From contig JAVJNS010000008.1 of NCBI GenBank assembly GCA_040217155.1, forward strand, positions 186,001-250,000: 64,000 bases of DNA, in the 5' to 3' direction. A program made the translations under genes and the position numbers. This document shows positions 34,766 through 48,710 of the stretch, piece after piece (positions within the stretch are counted from its first letter, which is position 1; each line of letters starts with the position of its first letter). Under the pieces are notes generated by a model. It was not told the origin of the DNA. It ran no database searches and saw nothing but the letters and a program-made list of their open reading frames with translations. The DNA is from Pelagibius sp040217155 (GTDB lineage: Bacteria > Pseudomonadota > Alphaproteobacteria > Kiloniellales > Kiloniellaceae).

Positions 34766-35593
34766 TTAGGCGTTCACCGCCGCATGGCCGATGGTGAAGT
34801 CGTTGCGGCCGCTGCGGTCCACGCCGCGCAGCAGCCACAGCGGCCGGGTCGCGAAGTCGACATGCAGGCCGCTCTGCGCCCCGACCTCGAAAATACCCCG
34901 GTCGAAATGCGAGGTCGCCGGCATGTAGCGGATCGCCACCCCGGCCCGCCGCTTGGGGGACCGGTTGGGATTGGAGCCATGGATCAGATGCACGTCGTGC
35001 AGGGAGAACTGCCCGGCCTCCAGTTCCACGTCCAGGGCCTCGGCCTCGTCCATCAGCGCCGGATCGATCGTCTGGTTGAGCGCCAGGCCCGGGCGCTCTT
35101 CGCGCAGATGCGGGTGCAGGGTGTTGCCGCGGTGGGAGCCGGGGATCACCCGGAGGCAACCGTTCTCGACCCGCGAATCGTCCAGCGCCAGCCACAGGGT
35201 GCAGTTGGCCAGCGGCCGGATCGGCCAGTAGTGGCCGTCCTGATGCCAGGGCACCTCGCGCCCGTCGCCGCCGGGCTTGCAGAAGATGTGGCAGCCCCAG
35301 AGCACGATGTCCTCGCCGATCACCTGGGCGACCAGATCCAGAAGGTCGGGATCGCGGGCGATCTCCAGAAAGGCGCTGTGGCCGCGCACGCCCTCTTCGT
35401 TGGCGCCCCTTTCGTCGTTGTGGGCGATGTGGGCGCTGACAAGCTGCTCCGGCCGTACCGAGGGATTGGCCGCGATCACCGCGTCGAGCGCCGCACGCAG
35501 GCCCGCCAATTGCGCCGCCGGCAGGCGGTAGTTCGGGATCAGAATGCCGTCTCGCTGGTACGCCGCAACCTCTTGTGCCGACAGTTCCGCCAT
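34766..35593 (-). CDS. Phytanoyl-CoA dioxygenase (PhyH) family protein
   Basis: A 275-residue Fe(II)/2-oxoglutarate dioxygenase-like protein. The metal-binding facial triad is visible as His-x-Asp in VPWHQDGHYW and a distal His in HDVHLIHGSNPN. A 2-oxoglutarate-binding Arg is probable in SPKRRAGVAIRYMP. LWLALDDSRVENGCLRVIPGSHR is the typical core. PhyH members hydroxylate diverse small molecules; the substrate is unknown. ATG 35593 is chosen, with GGAGAGAG upstream. Confidence 0.88.
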   Translation of the reverse strand: MAELSAQEVAAYQRDGILIPNYRLPAAQLAGLRAALDAVIAANPSVRPEQLVSAHIAHNDERGANEEGVRGHSAFLEIARDPDLLDLVAQVIGEDIVLWGCHIFCKPGGDGREVPWHQDGHYWPIRPLANCTLWLALDDSRVENGCLRVIPGSHRGNTLHPHLREERPGLALNQTIDPALMDEAEALDVELEAGQFSLHDVHLIHGSNPNRSPKRRAGVAIRYMPATSHFDRGIFEVGAQSGLHVDFATRPLWLLRGVDRSGRNDFTIGHAAVNA

Positions 35594-35675
35594 GTTTCTT
35601 ACTCTCTCCAAAAATGCTTCCGTTCAACTCTGCGTCAGGCAACAGAGCGGGTGCAAGTCGGCGCGTCTCGCCGTG

Positions 35676-35716
35676 CCCTTCGAGACGGCGCTAAAGCGCC
35701 TCCTCATAGTGACGAG
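35676..35716. repeat. REP-like intergenic hairpin element
   Basis: The stretch contains CTTCGAGACGGCGC followed by GGCGCT-AA-AGCGCC and CCTCCTCA, and just before it GTCTCG...CGAGAC arms. Its style resembles the dispersed palindromic repeats common between alphaproteobacterial genes. It may also help end transcription of the lipoprotein gene. Assignment is by resemblance only. Confidence 0.4.
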
Positions 35717-35751
35717 CGCGGCATCTAGAAGCGCCAGGTCGATCGTCCGGC

Positions 35752-36252
35752 CTAGCCCTCGCCGGCCTGCGGATAGAAGCCGAAGCTGCGGCCCTCGGCG
35801 TCCTTGCCGCGGGCGCTGATCGAGATGCCACCCTCGTTCATGAAAAGGTGGCCGGCAATGACCTGGCCGCTGTCGCAGAGCGCGGTCCAGTCGGCGTCGG
35901 TCGGAGACTTCAACGTATAGCTGCCCTGGCATTCGTCGTCGGCCTCGGGCAGTTCCAGGCGCAGCGCGCCCTCGCGGCCGATGCGCACATAGTGCAGGCG
36001 ACCCGACTTGATCTCGGTGCGGCCCTGCCAGCCGACCTTCACCGCTTGGGTGATCCAGGCGGAAGGTTCGCTCGAGACCTCGATCACGCGGCCGCCCTCG
36101 CGCAGGCAGGCCCAGGGATGGGAGACGGCATAGAAATGACCGTCGATCTCACACTCCAGGCGGGTTTCCGCGGCCTGCTCCTGAGATGCCGCACAGCCGG
36201 CGAGAAGCAGCAGCAGTGTCGGTACCGTCGAATATCCCGCGCCCATCCTCAT
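35752..36252 (-). CDS. Putative lipoprotein
   Basis: A 166-residue protein with a short signal peptide ending in the lipobox LLLLLAGC (Cys20), so it is probably lipid-anchored. The mature part has cysteine pairs (LECEIDGHFYAVSHPWACL and ADDECQGSYTLKSP) and no domain I recognise. ATG 36252 (or 36246) is chosen because it places the signal peptide at the N-terminus; a longer frame from 36336 would bury it. Confidence 0.7.
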   Translation of the reverse strand: MRMGAGYSTVPTLLLLLAGCAASQEQAAETRLECEIDGHFYAVSHPWACLREGGRVIEVSSEPSAWITQAVKVGWQGRTEIKSGRLHYVRIGREGALRLELPEADDECQGSYTLKSPTDADWTALCDSGQVIAGHLFMNEGGISISARGKDAEGRSFGFYPQAGEG

Positions 36253-36407
36253 TCTTTCCCGCGCCTCCCGGCCCGCGTCCCCACGTAGTGGATCGATCCC
36301 ACAATCGAAGGTAGATTGCCGGAAGAGCAAGGGCAACAGGGGTTCCTAAGGGCTCTGCTATCTCCGCGCGGCCTAGCAAATGTTGCGACCTTCTTCGTGG
36401 TATGGTT

Positions 36408-36435
36408 GATTCTGTTTCTGTTCACAGGCAGAATC
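36408..36435. repeat. Inverted repeat upstream of the DUF5131-TcmP cassette
   Basis: GATTCTG (36408-36414) and CAGAATC (36429-36435) form 7-bp arms around a 14-nt loop, 85 bp before the first cassette gene. It could be a regulator site; there is no further support. Confidence 0.3.
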
Positions 36436-36520
36436 GCTTTCGGTCATCCCCCAATCTTGTGGCCACTCGGCTCGAGCAACGGTGCCGAGCGTTCAGGGGC
36501 GACCAAAGCCGGAGATCAGA

Positions 36521-37258
36521 ATGGCCGACAACTCATCCATCGAATGGACAAACGCAACCTGGAACCCAGTTACAGGCTGCACCAAGATCAGCCCTGGCTG
36601 CGACAACTGCTATGCGGAACGTTTCTCGGAGCGATTCCGAGGCGTGCCTGGAAACGCATTTGAGAACGGCTTCGATCTGACCCTCCGTCCCGCCCGACTG
36701 ACTCAGCCGCTCACTTGGCGACGCTCACGCATGATTTTCGTAAATTCAATGAGCGACCTCTTTCACAAAAAGGTCCCTGCTGAGTTTGTTGATGCGGTCT
36801 TCGACACGATGGAAGCGGCCGACTGGCACGTCTTCCAGCTCTTGACGAAACGCAGTTCTCGGATGCGAAGCTACGTCAATAAGCGCTATCGCGAGCGAGA
36901 AGCTCCCAAACACATTTGGCTTGGCGTTTCCGTAGAAGATAGAACCAAGCTTTCCAGAGCCCGTCACCTTCGCGAAACGAACTGCGGAGTCCGATTTCTT
37001 TCGATCGAGCCGCTCATTGGCCCAATTGGAAAGATCAACCTCACAGGGATTCACTGGGTCATCGTCGGCGGCGAAAGTGGCCCGCGCGCTCGTCCCATGC
37101 AAGTAGCTTGGGCTCGCGAAGTCCGTGACCAGTGTATTGAGGCGAATGTCCCATTTTTCTTCAAACAGTGGGGCGGCTTTCGACCCAAGTCTGGCGGGCG
37201 CGAACTTGATGGGCGTATGTGGGATGAATTTCCGAAGACGGGCTCTGCAGCAGCATGA
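36521..37258 (+). CDS. DUF5131 / phage Gp37-Gp68 family three-Cys-motif protein
   Basis: A 245-residue protein with IEWTNATWNPVTGC, then a cysteine cluster Cys20-X6-Cys27-X2-Cys30. Downstream hallmarks of the family are VFQLLTKRSSRM, HIWLGVSVED, RFLSIEPLIGPI, VIVGGESGPRARPM and VPFFFKQWGG. The cysteine spacing could bind Fe-S or zinc and is loosely radical-SAM-like (inference). Homologues occur in phages and on genomic islands; no biochemical role is established to my knowledge. ATG 36521 follows GGAGA. It overlaps the TcmP gene by ATGA, and its codon use is far less GC-rich than its neighbours. Confidence 0.88.
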   Translation: MADNSSIEWTNATWNPVTGCTKISPGCDNCYAERFSERFRGVPGNAFENGFDLTLRPARLTQPLTWRRSRMIFVNSMSDLFHKKVPAEFVDAVFDTMEAADWHVFQLLTKRSSRMRSYVNKRYREREAPKHIWLGVSVEDRTKLSRARHLRETNCGVRFLSIEPLIGPIGKINLTGIHWVIVGGESGPRARPMQVAWAREVRDQCIEANVPFFFKQWGGFRPKSGGRELDGRMWDEFPKTGSAAA

Positions 37259-38412
37259 AATCTCCGCAGGCTTACAGCGGCAGTGAGCAAACATACGTTA
37301 AGCACTTCTTTCTCGAACGATACCTAGAGAGAGTTGCCTACAATATCTTTTCTTTCGCCCCTGAGCTTGTGTATGTCGATGGATTTTCTGGCCCATGGAA
37401 GTCACGAGATGAGGAATTCAAAGACACCTCGTTTGTAATAGCGCTCGACAAACTAAGAGAGATGAAGGAAGGCCTTCGAAGCCGGGGAAAGCTAGTCCGC
37501 CCTAGATGCATATTCATCGAGAAAGATCCGGCCAAATTCGCTGAGCTTACATCGGCAGTATCCGAAGTGCGGGATATTCCGGTAACGCCTCTAAAAGGAA
37601 GCTTTGAAGACCTAATTCCAGAGATTGTTCGGCAAATCGGTCAATCTTTCTCATTTGTATTTATCGACCCGACGGGCTGGACAGGCTTTGATCTTCTGAA
37701 AATAAGGCCATTGATCGAACTGCAAGGTGAAGTGCTCATTAACTTCATGTTCGATCACATCAACCGATTTGTAGAACACCCTGATGCTGCAACAGCGGCC
37801 ACAATTGACTCGCTGTTCGGTGGTAGCAATTGGTTCGCGACCTACAACGAATACATTCGCAAAGGACTTAGCAGAGAAGACGCCATCATAGAAACATACA
37901 TGCATCGCCTCAAATCTGTCGGCAAGCTCAAGCATGCTACATCGACCCGTATCAAGAAACCGCTATCTGAGCGCTCATATTTCTACCTCGTCTATGGAAC
38001 CCGACATTGGAAGGGTGTGTGGGAATTTCGTGAAGTGGAGCGAAAAGCCGCTGATGAACAAGAAAGAGTCGTCGGTGCTGCCCGGCATCAAAACAAGGCA
38101 ATCAGGACTGGGCAGCATGATCTCTTTGCAACTACAAACACACATGAACCAAGCTTACCCTTCGAGCAGCAGAAAAGAATGCGGCTCAAACAGGGTCGCG
38201 ATCTTCTTCTCGCTACCCTGAAGAACCACAACGAACTGCTCTACGAATCTGTCGCGGGAATTGTACTAGAGGTTCCTCTGGTTTGGGTAAGCGACCTCAA
38301 CGAATGGCTTGTTGAGCTCCGAGAGACAGGAGACGTTTCGATCACCGGACTTGATGGACGGCGCAGAACACCCAAACCTGGGGACAAAGTACGATGGCTG
38401 TCGCCACGGTGA
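37255..38412 (+). CDS. tcmP: Three-Cys-motif partner protein TcmP
   Basis: A 385-residue protein that typically accompanies DUF5131 three-Cys proteins. The N-terminal half looks like a Rossmann methyltransferase-type fold: ELVYVDGFSGPW, CIFIEKDPAKFAEL, and FSFVFIDPTGWTGFDLL. The C-terminal part (about 280-385) is charged and may hold a small DNA-binding-like module (LLYESVAGIVLEVPLVWVSDLNEWL). The function is unknown; nucleic-acid modification is inference. It is translationally coupled to the upstream gene (ATGA overlap). Local GC is roughly 45-50% against about 65-70% on both sides, a sign of horizontal transfer. Confidence 0.88.
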   Translation: MKSPQAYSGSEQTYVKHFFLERYLERVAYNIFSFAPELVYVDGFSGPWKSRDEEFKDTSFVIALDKLREMKEGLRSRGKLVRPRCIFIEKDPAKFAELTSAVSEVRDIPVTPLKGSFEDLIPEIVRQIGQSFSFVFIDPTGWTGFDLLKIRPLIELQGEVLINFMFDHINRFVEHPDAATAATIDSLFGGSNWFATYNEYIRKGLSREDAIIETYMHRLKSVGKLKHATSTRIKKPLSERSYFYLVYGTRHWKGVWEFREVERKAADEQERVVGAARHQNKAIRTGQHDLFATTNTHEPSLPFEQQKRMRLKQGRDLLLATLKNHNELLYESVAGIVLEVPLVWVSDLNEWLVELRETGDVSITGLDGRRRTPKPGDKVRWLSPR

Positions 38413-38428
38413 TCAACAAGATTGTCGC

Positions 38429-38973
38429 CTAAAGACTCGACGCCGACCGCGCCGCTTGGTCGTAGAGGCCGGAGAGGGCGCGCAGCAGGTCGGCGGCTTC
38501 GCCGATCTGTTCGTTGAGCTCGCCGGCCCCTCCCTCACCTGTGGGGTCGCCGCCGAAGGCGCTGAAGGCGGCGATGAGGCAGTCCTCGCGCACCTCGCGG
38601 TATTTCACGCAGGCGGCCTGTCCCGCTTCGGTGGTGGCGTAGAAGATCTCCTTGCCGCGCTTGTCGCCGGCGACCAGGCCGGCGCGGGTCAGTTTCTTCA
38701 GGGCGTAGTTCACGGTGTGGCTGTCCTCGATGTTGAGGACGAAGCAGATGTCGGCCAGCTTCTTGTCGCGGGCGCGGTGGTTCACCGTGTGCAGCACCAT
38801 GACGTCCAACGCGCTCAGGTCCGGGAAGCCGGCCGCCGCCATGCAGCGGGTGATCCAGCGGTTGAAAGCGTTGGAGGCGATGTAGAGCCCGTATTCGAAG
38901 GCGCTGGTCTCAGCCGCCCGCTCGGAGACCAGGTGCGCCGAGGAGACGATGGCGCGCTTCTGTTCCTTGGTGC

Positions 38974-38977
<4 letters not shown>
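38429..38977 (-). CDS. MarR-like winged-helix regulator
   Basis: A 182-residue protein with a winged-helix region: LSALDVMVLHTVNHRARDKKLADICFVLNIEDSHTVNYALKKLTRAGLV (about 74-122) followed by the wing GDKRGKEIFYATTEAG. It matches predicted MarR-type regulators of the COG5631 kind. Its ATG overlaps the oxoprolinase stop (ATGA), so it is made from the same transcript. It is a plausible repressor for the palindrome in front of that operon and of the TRAP operon (inference). Confidence 0.82.
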
Positions 38978-42657
<3,680 letters not shown>

Positions 42658-42710
42658 CGCTTTTTGCCCACTGTTCGTGCGTTTGTGTCTCTCACAAGCT
42701 TGATTAAAGA

Positions 42711-42744
42711 AACATTTTATCGATAAATTGTCAACGTTATCTCC
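42711..42744 (-). promoter_or_regulatory. Operator/promoter of the oxoprolinase operon (shared palindrome, copy 2)
   Basis: On the minus strand a perfect -35 hexamer TTGACA runs directly into ATTTATCGATAAAAT, so the 12-bp palindrome TTTATCGATAAA occupies the promoter spacer, about 57 bp before the ATG. The 25 bases 42714-42738 equal the TRAP-operon copy except one A/G change. The -10 box is weak. Confidence 0.65.
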
Positions 42745-42825
42745 GGTTCTTCAAACCAACCAGCAGACGAATCTAAAGGTGGTTGATACACTTTGGCAGC
42801 GTCAACCCTATGGAGAACGTGCCCA

Positions 42826-43263
42826 ATGCCAATGCGACGCTTCGCCTTATTTGCCATAGCAGCACTGCTCCTTACCGCCTGTGCAACGGCGAAGGAGCAG
42901 TACGTCGAAGACGGCTACCGCTTGCTGTCCGGCGCGGAGATCACCGAGTTGGTATCCGGCAATACGGTCGAGGGACTCTATGGCAGCGGCGCCGGTAGCT
43001 TCGTCGAGTACTACGCTCCGGACGGCCGAATTTCGACCACCGAACCTCGCACCCAGAATTATATTGGGACCTGAAAAGTCAATGGCGCCCTGCTCTGCTT
43101 CACCTACCCGACCGGTACTGGCAGCTTCCCGAAATGTGTGGAAATAGCTGTCAAAGACGACCGCTGCGTGCAGTTCAGGACTGGCGGTCCGGCCTACGGC
43201 AAACTTGGCGCCAAACTGACAAAAATCACCTCCGGCAACGTGAATAACCTGCCGCTAGAGTAG
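42826..43263 (+). pseudogene. Putative lipoprotein gene interrupted by an in-frame TGA
   Basis: From ATG 42826 the frame encodes a lipoprotein signal (MPMRRFALFAIAALLLTAC, lipobox LLTAC) and continues to TGA at 43072-43074. Without that codon the same frame stays open to TAG at 43261-43263 (146 codons in all). The second half, KVNGALLCFTYPTGTGSF then CVEIAVKDDRCVQF, completes a small secreted domain in which the interrupted position is expected to be Trp (G-[W]-x-V-x-G-x-x-C-F). A TGG-to-TGA change would explain it. It could be a pseudogene or a read-through case. Confidence 0.7.
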
Positions 43264-43387
43264 GTGTCTGCCTGACAGAAATTCCGTTTCGCTGAGGTGT
43301 TTGCGTTTCAGATAACCGGTGAGCCGGCCGGCGCAGGGTCTGGTGTTGACGGTGAAAAGGCCAAGCCAAGTCGAATTGCGCGCCGGC

Positions 43388-43987
43388 TCAGCCCGGGTCG
43401 GTCTCGCGCATCGCCGGGCGGGCATTGAAGCCCTCGAACCAGGCCGCCAGGTTGCCGCGGCCGTCGCGCCACTTGAGGCCGCCGTGGCGCAGGTCGAGAT
43501 AGCCCAGCGCCGTGGCGCAGGAGATATGGCCCAGGGTGAGGTCGCCGGGCAGGTCGCGCAGGTGGTTCGCCATGTGGTCGAGGCCACGGGCGATGGCGGC
43601 GCGCCAGCGCGCCATGGCCTCCGGGGACTGCTGCGCCGCCGGGCGGCGGGCCTCCATGGTGGTGTTGAAGGCGGCGTCGGTCATGCCCTGGCCCAAAGCG
43701 GCGGCCACCAGGACCTTGAAGCGGCCGGGCCCGGCCGCCGGGATCAGCGCCGGGGCGGCGCCGAGGCCGTCGAGGTATTCGGCGATCACCGGGCTGTCGA
43801 AGATTGCCGTGCCGTCGTCGAGGATCAGCGCCGGGATCTTGCCCAGGGGATTCTTGCTCTGCAATTCCGGCGGATCCTCCATGGGATTGCAGAGAGTCTC
43901 TTCGATGTCCGCCATCAGGCCGCGCTCGCGCGCGACCACCCGGCACTTGCGGGCATAGGGCGAGGTGGGGGAGTAGAAGAGTTGCAT
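43388..43987 (-). CDS. Glutathione S-transferase family protein
   Basis: A 199-residue protein with a thioredoxin-like N-terminal domain (MQLFYSPTSPYARKCRVVARE; NPLGKIPALILDDGTAIFDSPVIAEYL, containing cis-Pro and the Asp-Ser gamma-glutamyl site) and an all-helical C-terminal domain with LGHISCATALGYLDLR. It resembles the YibF-like bacterial GSTs; the substrate is unknown. ATG 43987 follows GGAG by seven bases. Confidence 0.9.
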   Translation of the reverse strand: MQLFYSPTSPYARKCRVVARERGLMADIEETLCNPMEDPPELQSKNPLGKIPALILDDGTAIFDSPVIAEYLDGLGAAPALIPAAGPGRFKVLVAAALGQGMTDAAFNTTMEARRPAAQQSPEAMARWRAAIARGLDHMANHLRDLPGDLTLGHISCATALGYLDLRHGGLKWRDGRGNLAAWFEGFNARPAMRETDPG

Positions 43988-44231
43988 AGCTGTCTCCGGC
44001 GGCAAGAATGGGCCAAGGTGGCGGCGCAGACCTTAGGCGATTGTTTGTGAAGGGTCGATAGACAAGCGCGCCGGGCTGCCGCGCCATGGTACGATCGCCC
44101 GCCGTGGCAGGCTGCCGCTTCGCCGGCGCCACTTTACGCGGGCGGCGCGGCAAGCAAACCAGGGGGTCGGCAAATCAGAGGTGGAACTTGGCCTCGGCAG
44201 CGCCACATTGTCCGCTTAGACTGCTGCTTGG

Positions 44232-45017
44232 ATGCAGTGCCAACGAAAGGGATCCTGTCGCTTGGGCGTTCTGGCCGTCAATTTTCGACGTTTGCTGTTC
44301 TTTCTCGGCTTTCTGCTCGCCGGGCCGGCTCTGGCCCTGATGACCGACGACGTCTCCCTCGACCGCAGCTGGTCCACCGCCAGCCGGGCCAGCGCCGGGA
44401 TCGTGCCGCCGGCCGCCAGCACGCCGGAAGCCGTGGTCCAGGTCTACGGCGCCCGCGCCTTCGGCTGGCGCGGCGCCTTTGCCGTCCACACCTGGATCGC
44501 GGTGAAGGCCGCGGGCGCCGGCCAGTACACGACCTACGAGGTCATCGGCTGGCGCTACTGGCACACTGGCGACGGCCTGACGCGCCGCGAGGGCGCGCCG
44601 GACCGTCACTGGTTCGGGGCGGCGCCGGAAATCTATGCCGAACTGCGCGGCCCGCAAGCGGCGGCGGCCATCCCGCAGATCGAGGCAGCGGTCGCCAGCT
44701 ACCCCTTCGCCACCCAATACCGGACCTGGCCGGGGCCCAATTCCAACACCTTCACCGCCACCATCGCCCGCCAAGTGCCGGCCCTGAGGCTCGACCTGCC
44801 GCCGACGGCCATCGGCAAAGACTTTCTCGGGACCACCGAACTCATCGCCCGGGCGCCCAGCGGCAGCGGCTACCAGGCCTCCCTCTTCGGCGCTCTCGGC
44901 ATCCTGTTGGCGGTGGAAGAAGGGCTGGAGGTGAATATTCTCGGCCTCACCTTCGGCATCGACCCCCTCGACCTGGCGCTCAAGCTGCCCGGTCTCGGGC
45001 GCATCGGTCCCGAATGA
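44232..45017 (+). CDS. DUF3750 domain protein
   Basis: A 261-residue protein with a hydrophobic N-terminal segment (RLLFFLGFLLAGPALAL, about 19-36), likely a signal or anchor, and a body with VYGARAFGWRGAFAVHTWIAVKAAGAGQYTTYEVIGWR, the hallmark of the DUF3750 family. The function is unknown. A start closer to the hydrophobic segment (for example GTG 44271) is possible. It is divergent from the GST gene. Confidence 0.78.
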   Translation: MQCQRKGSCRLGVLAVNFRRLLFFLGFLLAGPALALMTDDVSLDRSWSTASRASAGIVPPAASTPEAVVQVYGARAFGWRGAFAVHTWIAVKAAGAGQYTTYEVIGWRYWHTGDGLTRREGAPDRHWFGAAPEIYAELRGPQAAAAIPQIEAAVASYPFATQYRTWPGPNSNTFTATIARQVPALRLDLPPTAIGKDFLGTTELIARAPSGSGYQASLFGALGILLAVEEGLEVNILGLTFGIDPLDLALKLPGLGRIGPE

Positions 45018-45136
45018 CCTGAAGCTGCACACCGACGCAGGGCTGCCGTGCGACAGCGTGGGTTGACGCAGGCGGGGGCGGGCCGTCATGCTAACATGCT
45101 CGACCTTTTTCCTCTTTCATTCCACACAGCGACGAC

Positions 45137-45871
45137 ATGAGCGTTTGGGGCAAGATTCTCGGAGGCGCCGCCGGCTTCGCGCTGGGCGGTCCCATAGGTG
45201 CCTTGATCGGCGCCGTGGCCGGCCATGCCGTCGACAAGATGAGCGATGCCACGGGCGGTACCGAGGCCAGCGACGCGACCAAGCAGATCGCCTTCACCAT
45301 CGGCGTCATCGTGCTGGGCGCCAAGCTCGCCAAGGCGGACGGCCAGGTCACCCGCGACGAGGTCGATGCCTTCAAGCAGATCTTTCGCATTCCACCGGAA
45401 GAAACCAAAAACGTCGGCCGCGTGTTCAACCAGGCGCGCAAGGACGCGCGCGGCTACGAACCCTATGCCCAGCAGCTCGCCCGCATGTTCGCCGACAATC
45501 CGGCGGTGCTGGAGGAACTGCTCGGCGGGCTGTTCCACATCGCCCGGGCCGACGGCAAGGTGAGCGAGGACGAACTGGACTATCTGGAGCAGCTGGCCGT
45601 CATCTTCGGCTTCGACGCCCGCGCCTGGGACCGCATTCGCGCCGCCAACCTGGGCGCGGAGCATGGCGATCCCTTCCGCATCCTGGGCGTTGACCGGGAC
45701 GCCAGCGACGGCGATATCCGCCAGGCCCATCGCAAGCTGGTGCTGGAGAACCATCCCGACCGGCTGGTGGCACAAGGCATGCCGCAGGAATTCGTCGACA
45801 TGGCCAACGAAAAGCTGGCCACCATCAATGCCGCCTACGACGACATCAAGCAGCTGCGCGGCATAAAGTAG
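45137..45871 (+). CDS. TerB-DnaJ protein (DjlA-like)
   Basis: A 244-residue protein. A Gly-rich hydrophobic N-terminus (AAGFALGGPIGALIGAVAGHAV) resembles the membrane-contact helix of DjlA. A TerB domain follows (about 50-165, AKADGQVTRDEVDAFKQIF and ARADGKVSEDELDYLEQLA), and then a C-terminal J domain (about 176-244) whose J motif is ENHPDRLV. It should stimulate DnaK ATPase at the membrane. It lies two bases before the uup-type gene and is likely co-transcribed. Confidence 0.9.
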   Translation: MSVWGKILGGAAGFALGGPIGALIGAVAGHAVDKMSDATGGTEASDATKQIAFTIGVIVLGAKLAKADGQVTRDEVDAFKQIFRIPPEETKNVGRVFNQARKDARGYEPYAQQLARMFADNPAVLEELLGGLFHIARADGKVSEDELDYLEQLAVIFGFDARAWDRIRAANLGAEHGDPFRILGVDRDASDGDIRQAHRKLVLENHPDRLVAQGMPQEFVDMANEKLATINAAYDDIKQLRGIK

Positions 45872-45873
45872 CG

Positions 45874-47753
<1,880 letters not shown>

Positions 47754-47757
<4 letters not shown>

Positions 47758-48662
47758 CCACCGCAACCGCCCCTGCGGAAACGCCGCTGCGCCCGCTTCA
47801 CATGCTGCTGATCCTCGGCATCATGATCGTCTGGGGCCTCAACTTCGCGGTCGCCAAGGTCGGACTGCAGCAGTTGCCGCCGATCTTCCTGGTCGCCGCG
47901 CGTTTCCTGCTGGTGGCGCTGCTGCTGCTGCCCTTCGCCAAGCGCCCGCACGGCCAGTGGGGCGCCATTTTCGCCATCGCCGTGGTACTCGGTCTGCTGC
48001 ACTTCTCCTTCATGTTCAACGGCCTGAAGACGGTCGACGCCGCCACGGCGGCCATCACCATCCAGCTTCAGGTGCCCTTCGCCGCACTACTCGCCGCGGC
48101 CTTCTTCAGCGACAAGCTCGGCTGGCGCCGGGCGCTCGGCATGACCATCGCTTTTCTCGGCGTCGCGGTGATCGCCGGCGAACCGCGGCTGAACGGCCAG
48201 TACCTGGCGCTGTCTTTCGTCCTCATCGCCTGCTTCATCTGGTCCATCGCCAATGTGATGATCAAGCGCCTCGAGGACATCGACGGGATCACCCTCAACG
48301 CCTGGATAGCGGTCTTCGCCACGCCGATGCTTTTCGCCGCCTCCTGGGCGATGGAGGACGGACAGATCGAAGCCGTGCGCGAGGCGGATTTCTGGGCCTA
48401 CTTCGCCGTGGTCTACCAGGCCGTTGCCGTGGTCGTGATCGGCTACGGCTGCTGGTATTGGCTGTTGCGCCGCTACCAGATGAACCAGGTCATGTCCTCT
48501 ACTCTGCTGGTGCCCTTCTTCGGCGTGCTGTCCGGCGTCATCTTCCTGGGGGAAACCCTGACGGTGAACCTCATTGCCGGCGGCCTCATGACCATCGCCG
48601 GAGTCGGCATCATCATCCTGCGCCGTCCGAAAACCACCGCGCCCGGGGCCGAACGCCTCTAG
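47754..48662 (+). CDS. EamA/DMT-family transporter
   Basis: A 302-residue membrane protein with ten predicted helices in two EamA repeats. The first repeat is MIVWGLNFAVAKVGLQQLPPIFLVAARFLLVALLLLPFA (near 22-60), and the second ends MSSTLLVPFFGVLSGVIFLGETL. This is a drug/metabolite exporter-type protein of unknown substrate. The start is a TTG overlapping the uup-type stop; there is no better in-frame start before helix 1. Confidence 0.88.
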
Positions 48663-48710
48663 CGACTTTCCGACTTGGCACACCTTTCCTAATCTGTATC
48701 GTCTCCATTC

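Noticed and set aside
33471..35642. 723-codon minus-strand frame with long Gln/Arg/Gly/Glu-rich tracts
   Set aside because: Spans the antisense of the MFS gene and part of the PhyH gene; low-complexity composition is a codon-bias artefact.
36316..36663. Plus-strand frame with a membrane-like stretch VATFFVVWLILFLFTG
   Set aside because: It lacks a convincing start and ribosome site and overlaps the first 140 bases of the well-supported DUF5131 gene in another frame, so it is probably chance.
38395..38430. Attachment-site direct repeat flanking the DUF5131-TcmP cassette
   Set aside because: Only a hexamer (AGATTG) is shared with the left side near 36312, which is expected by chance; no integrase or tRNA is nearby.
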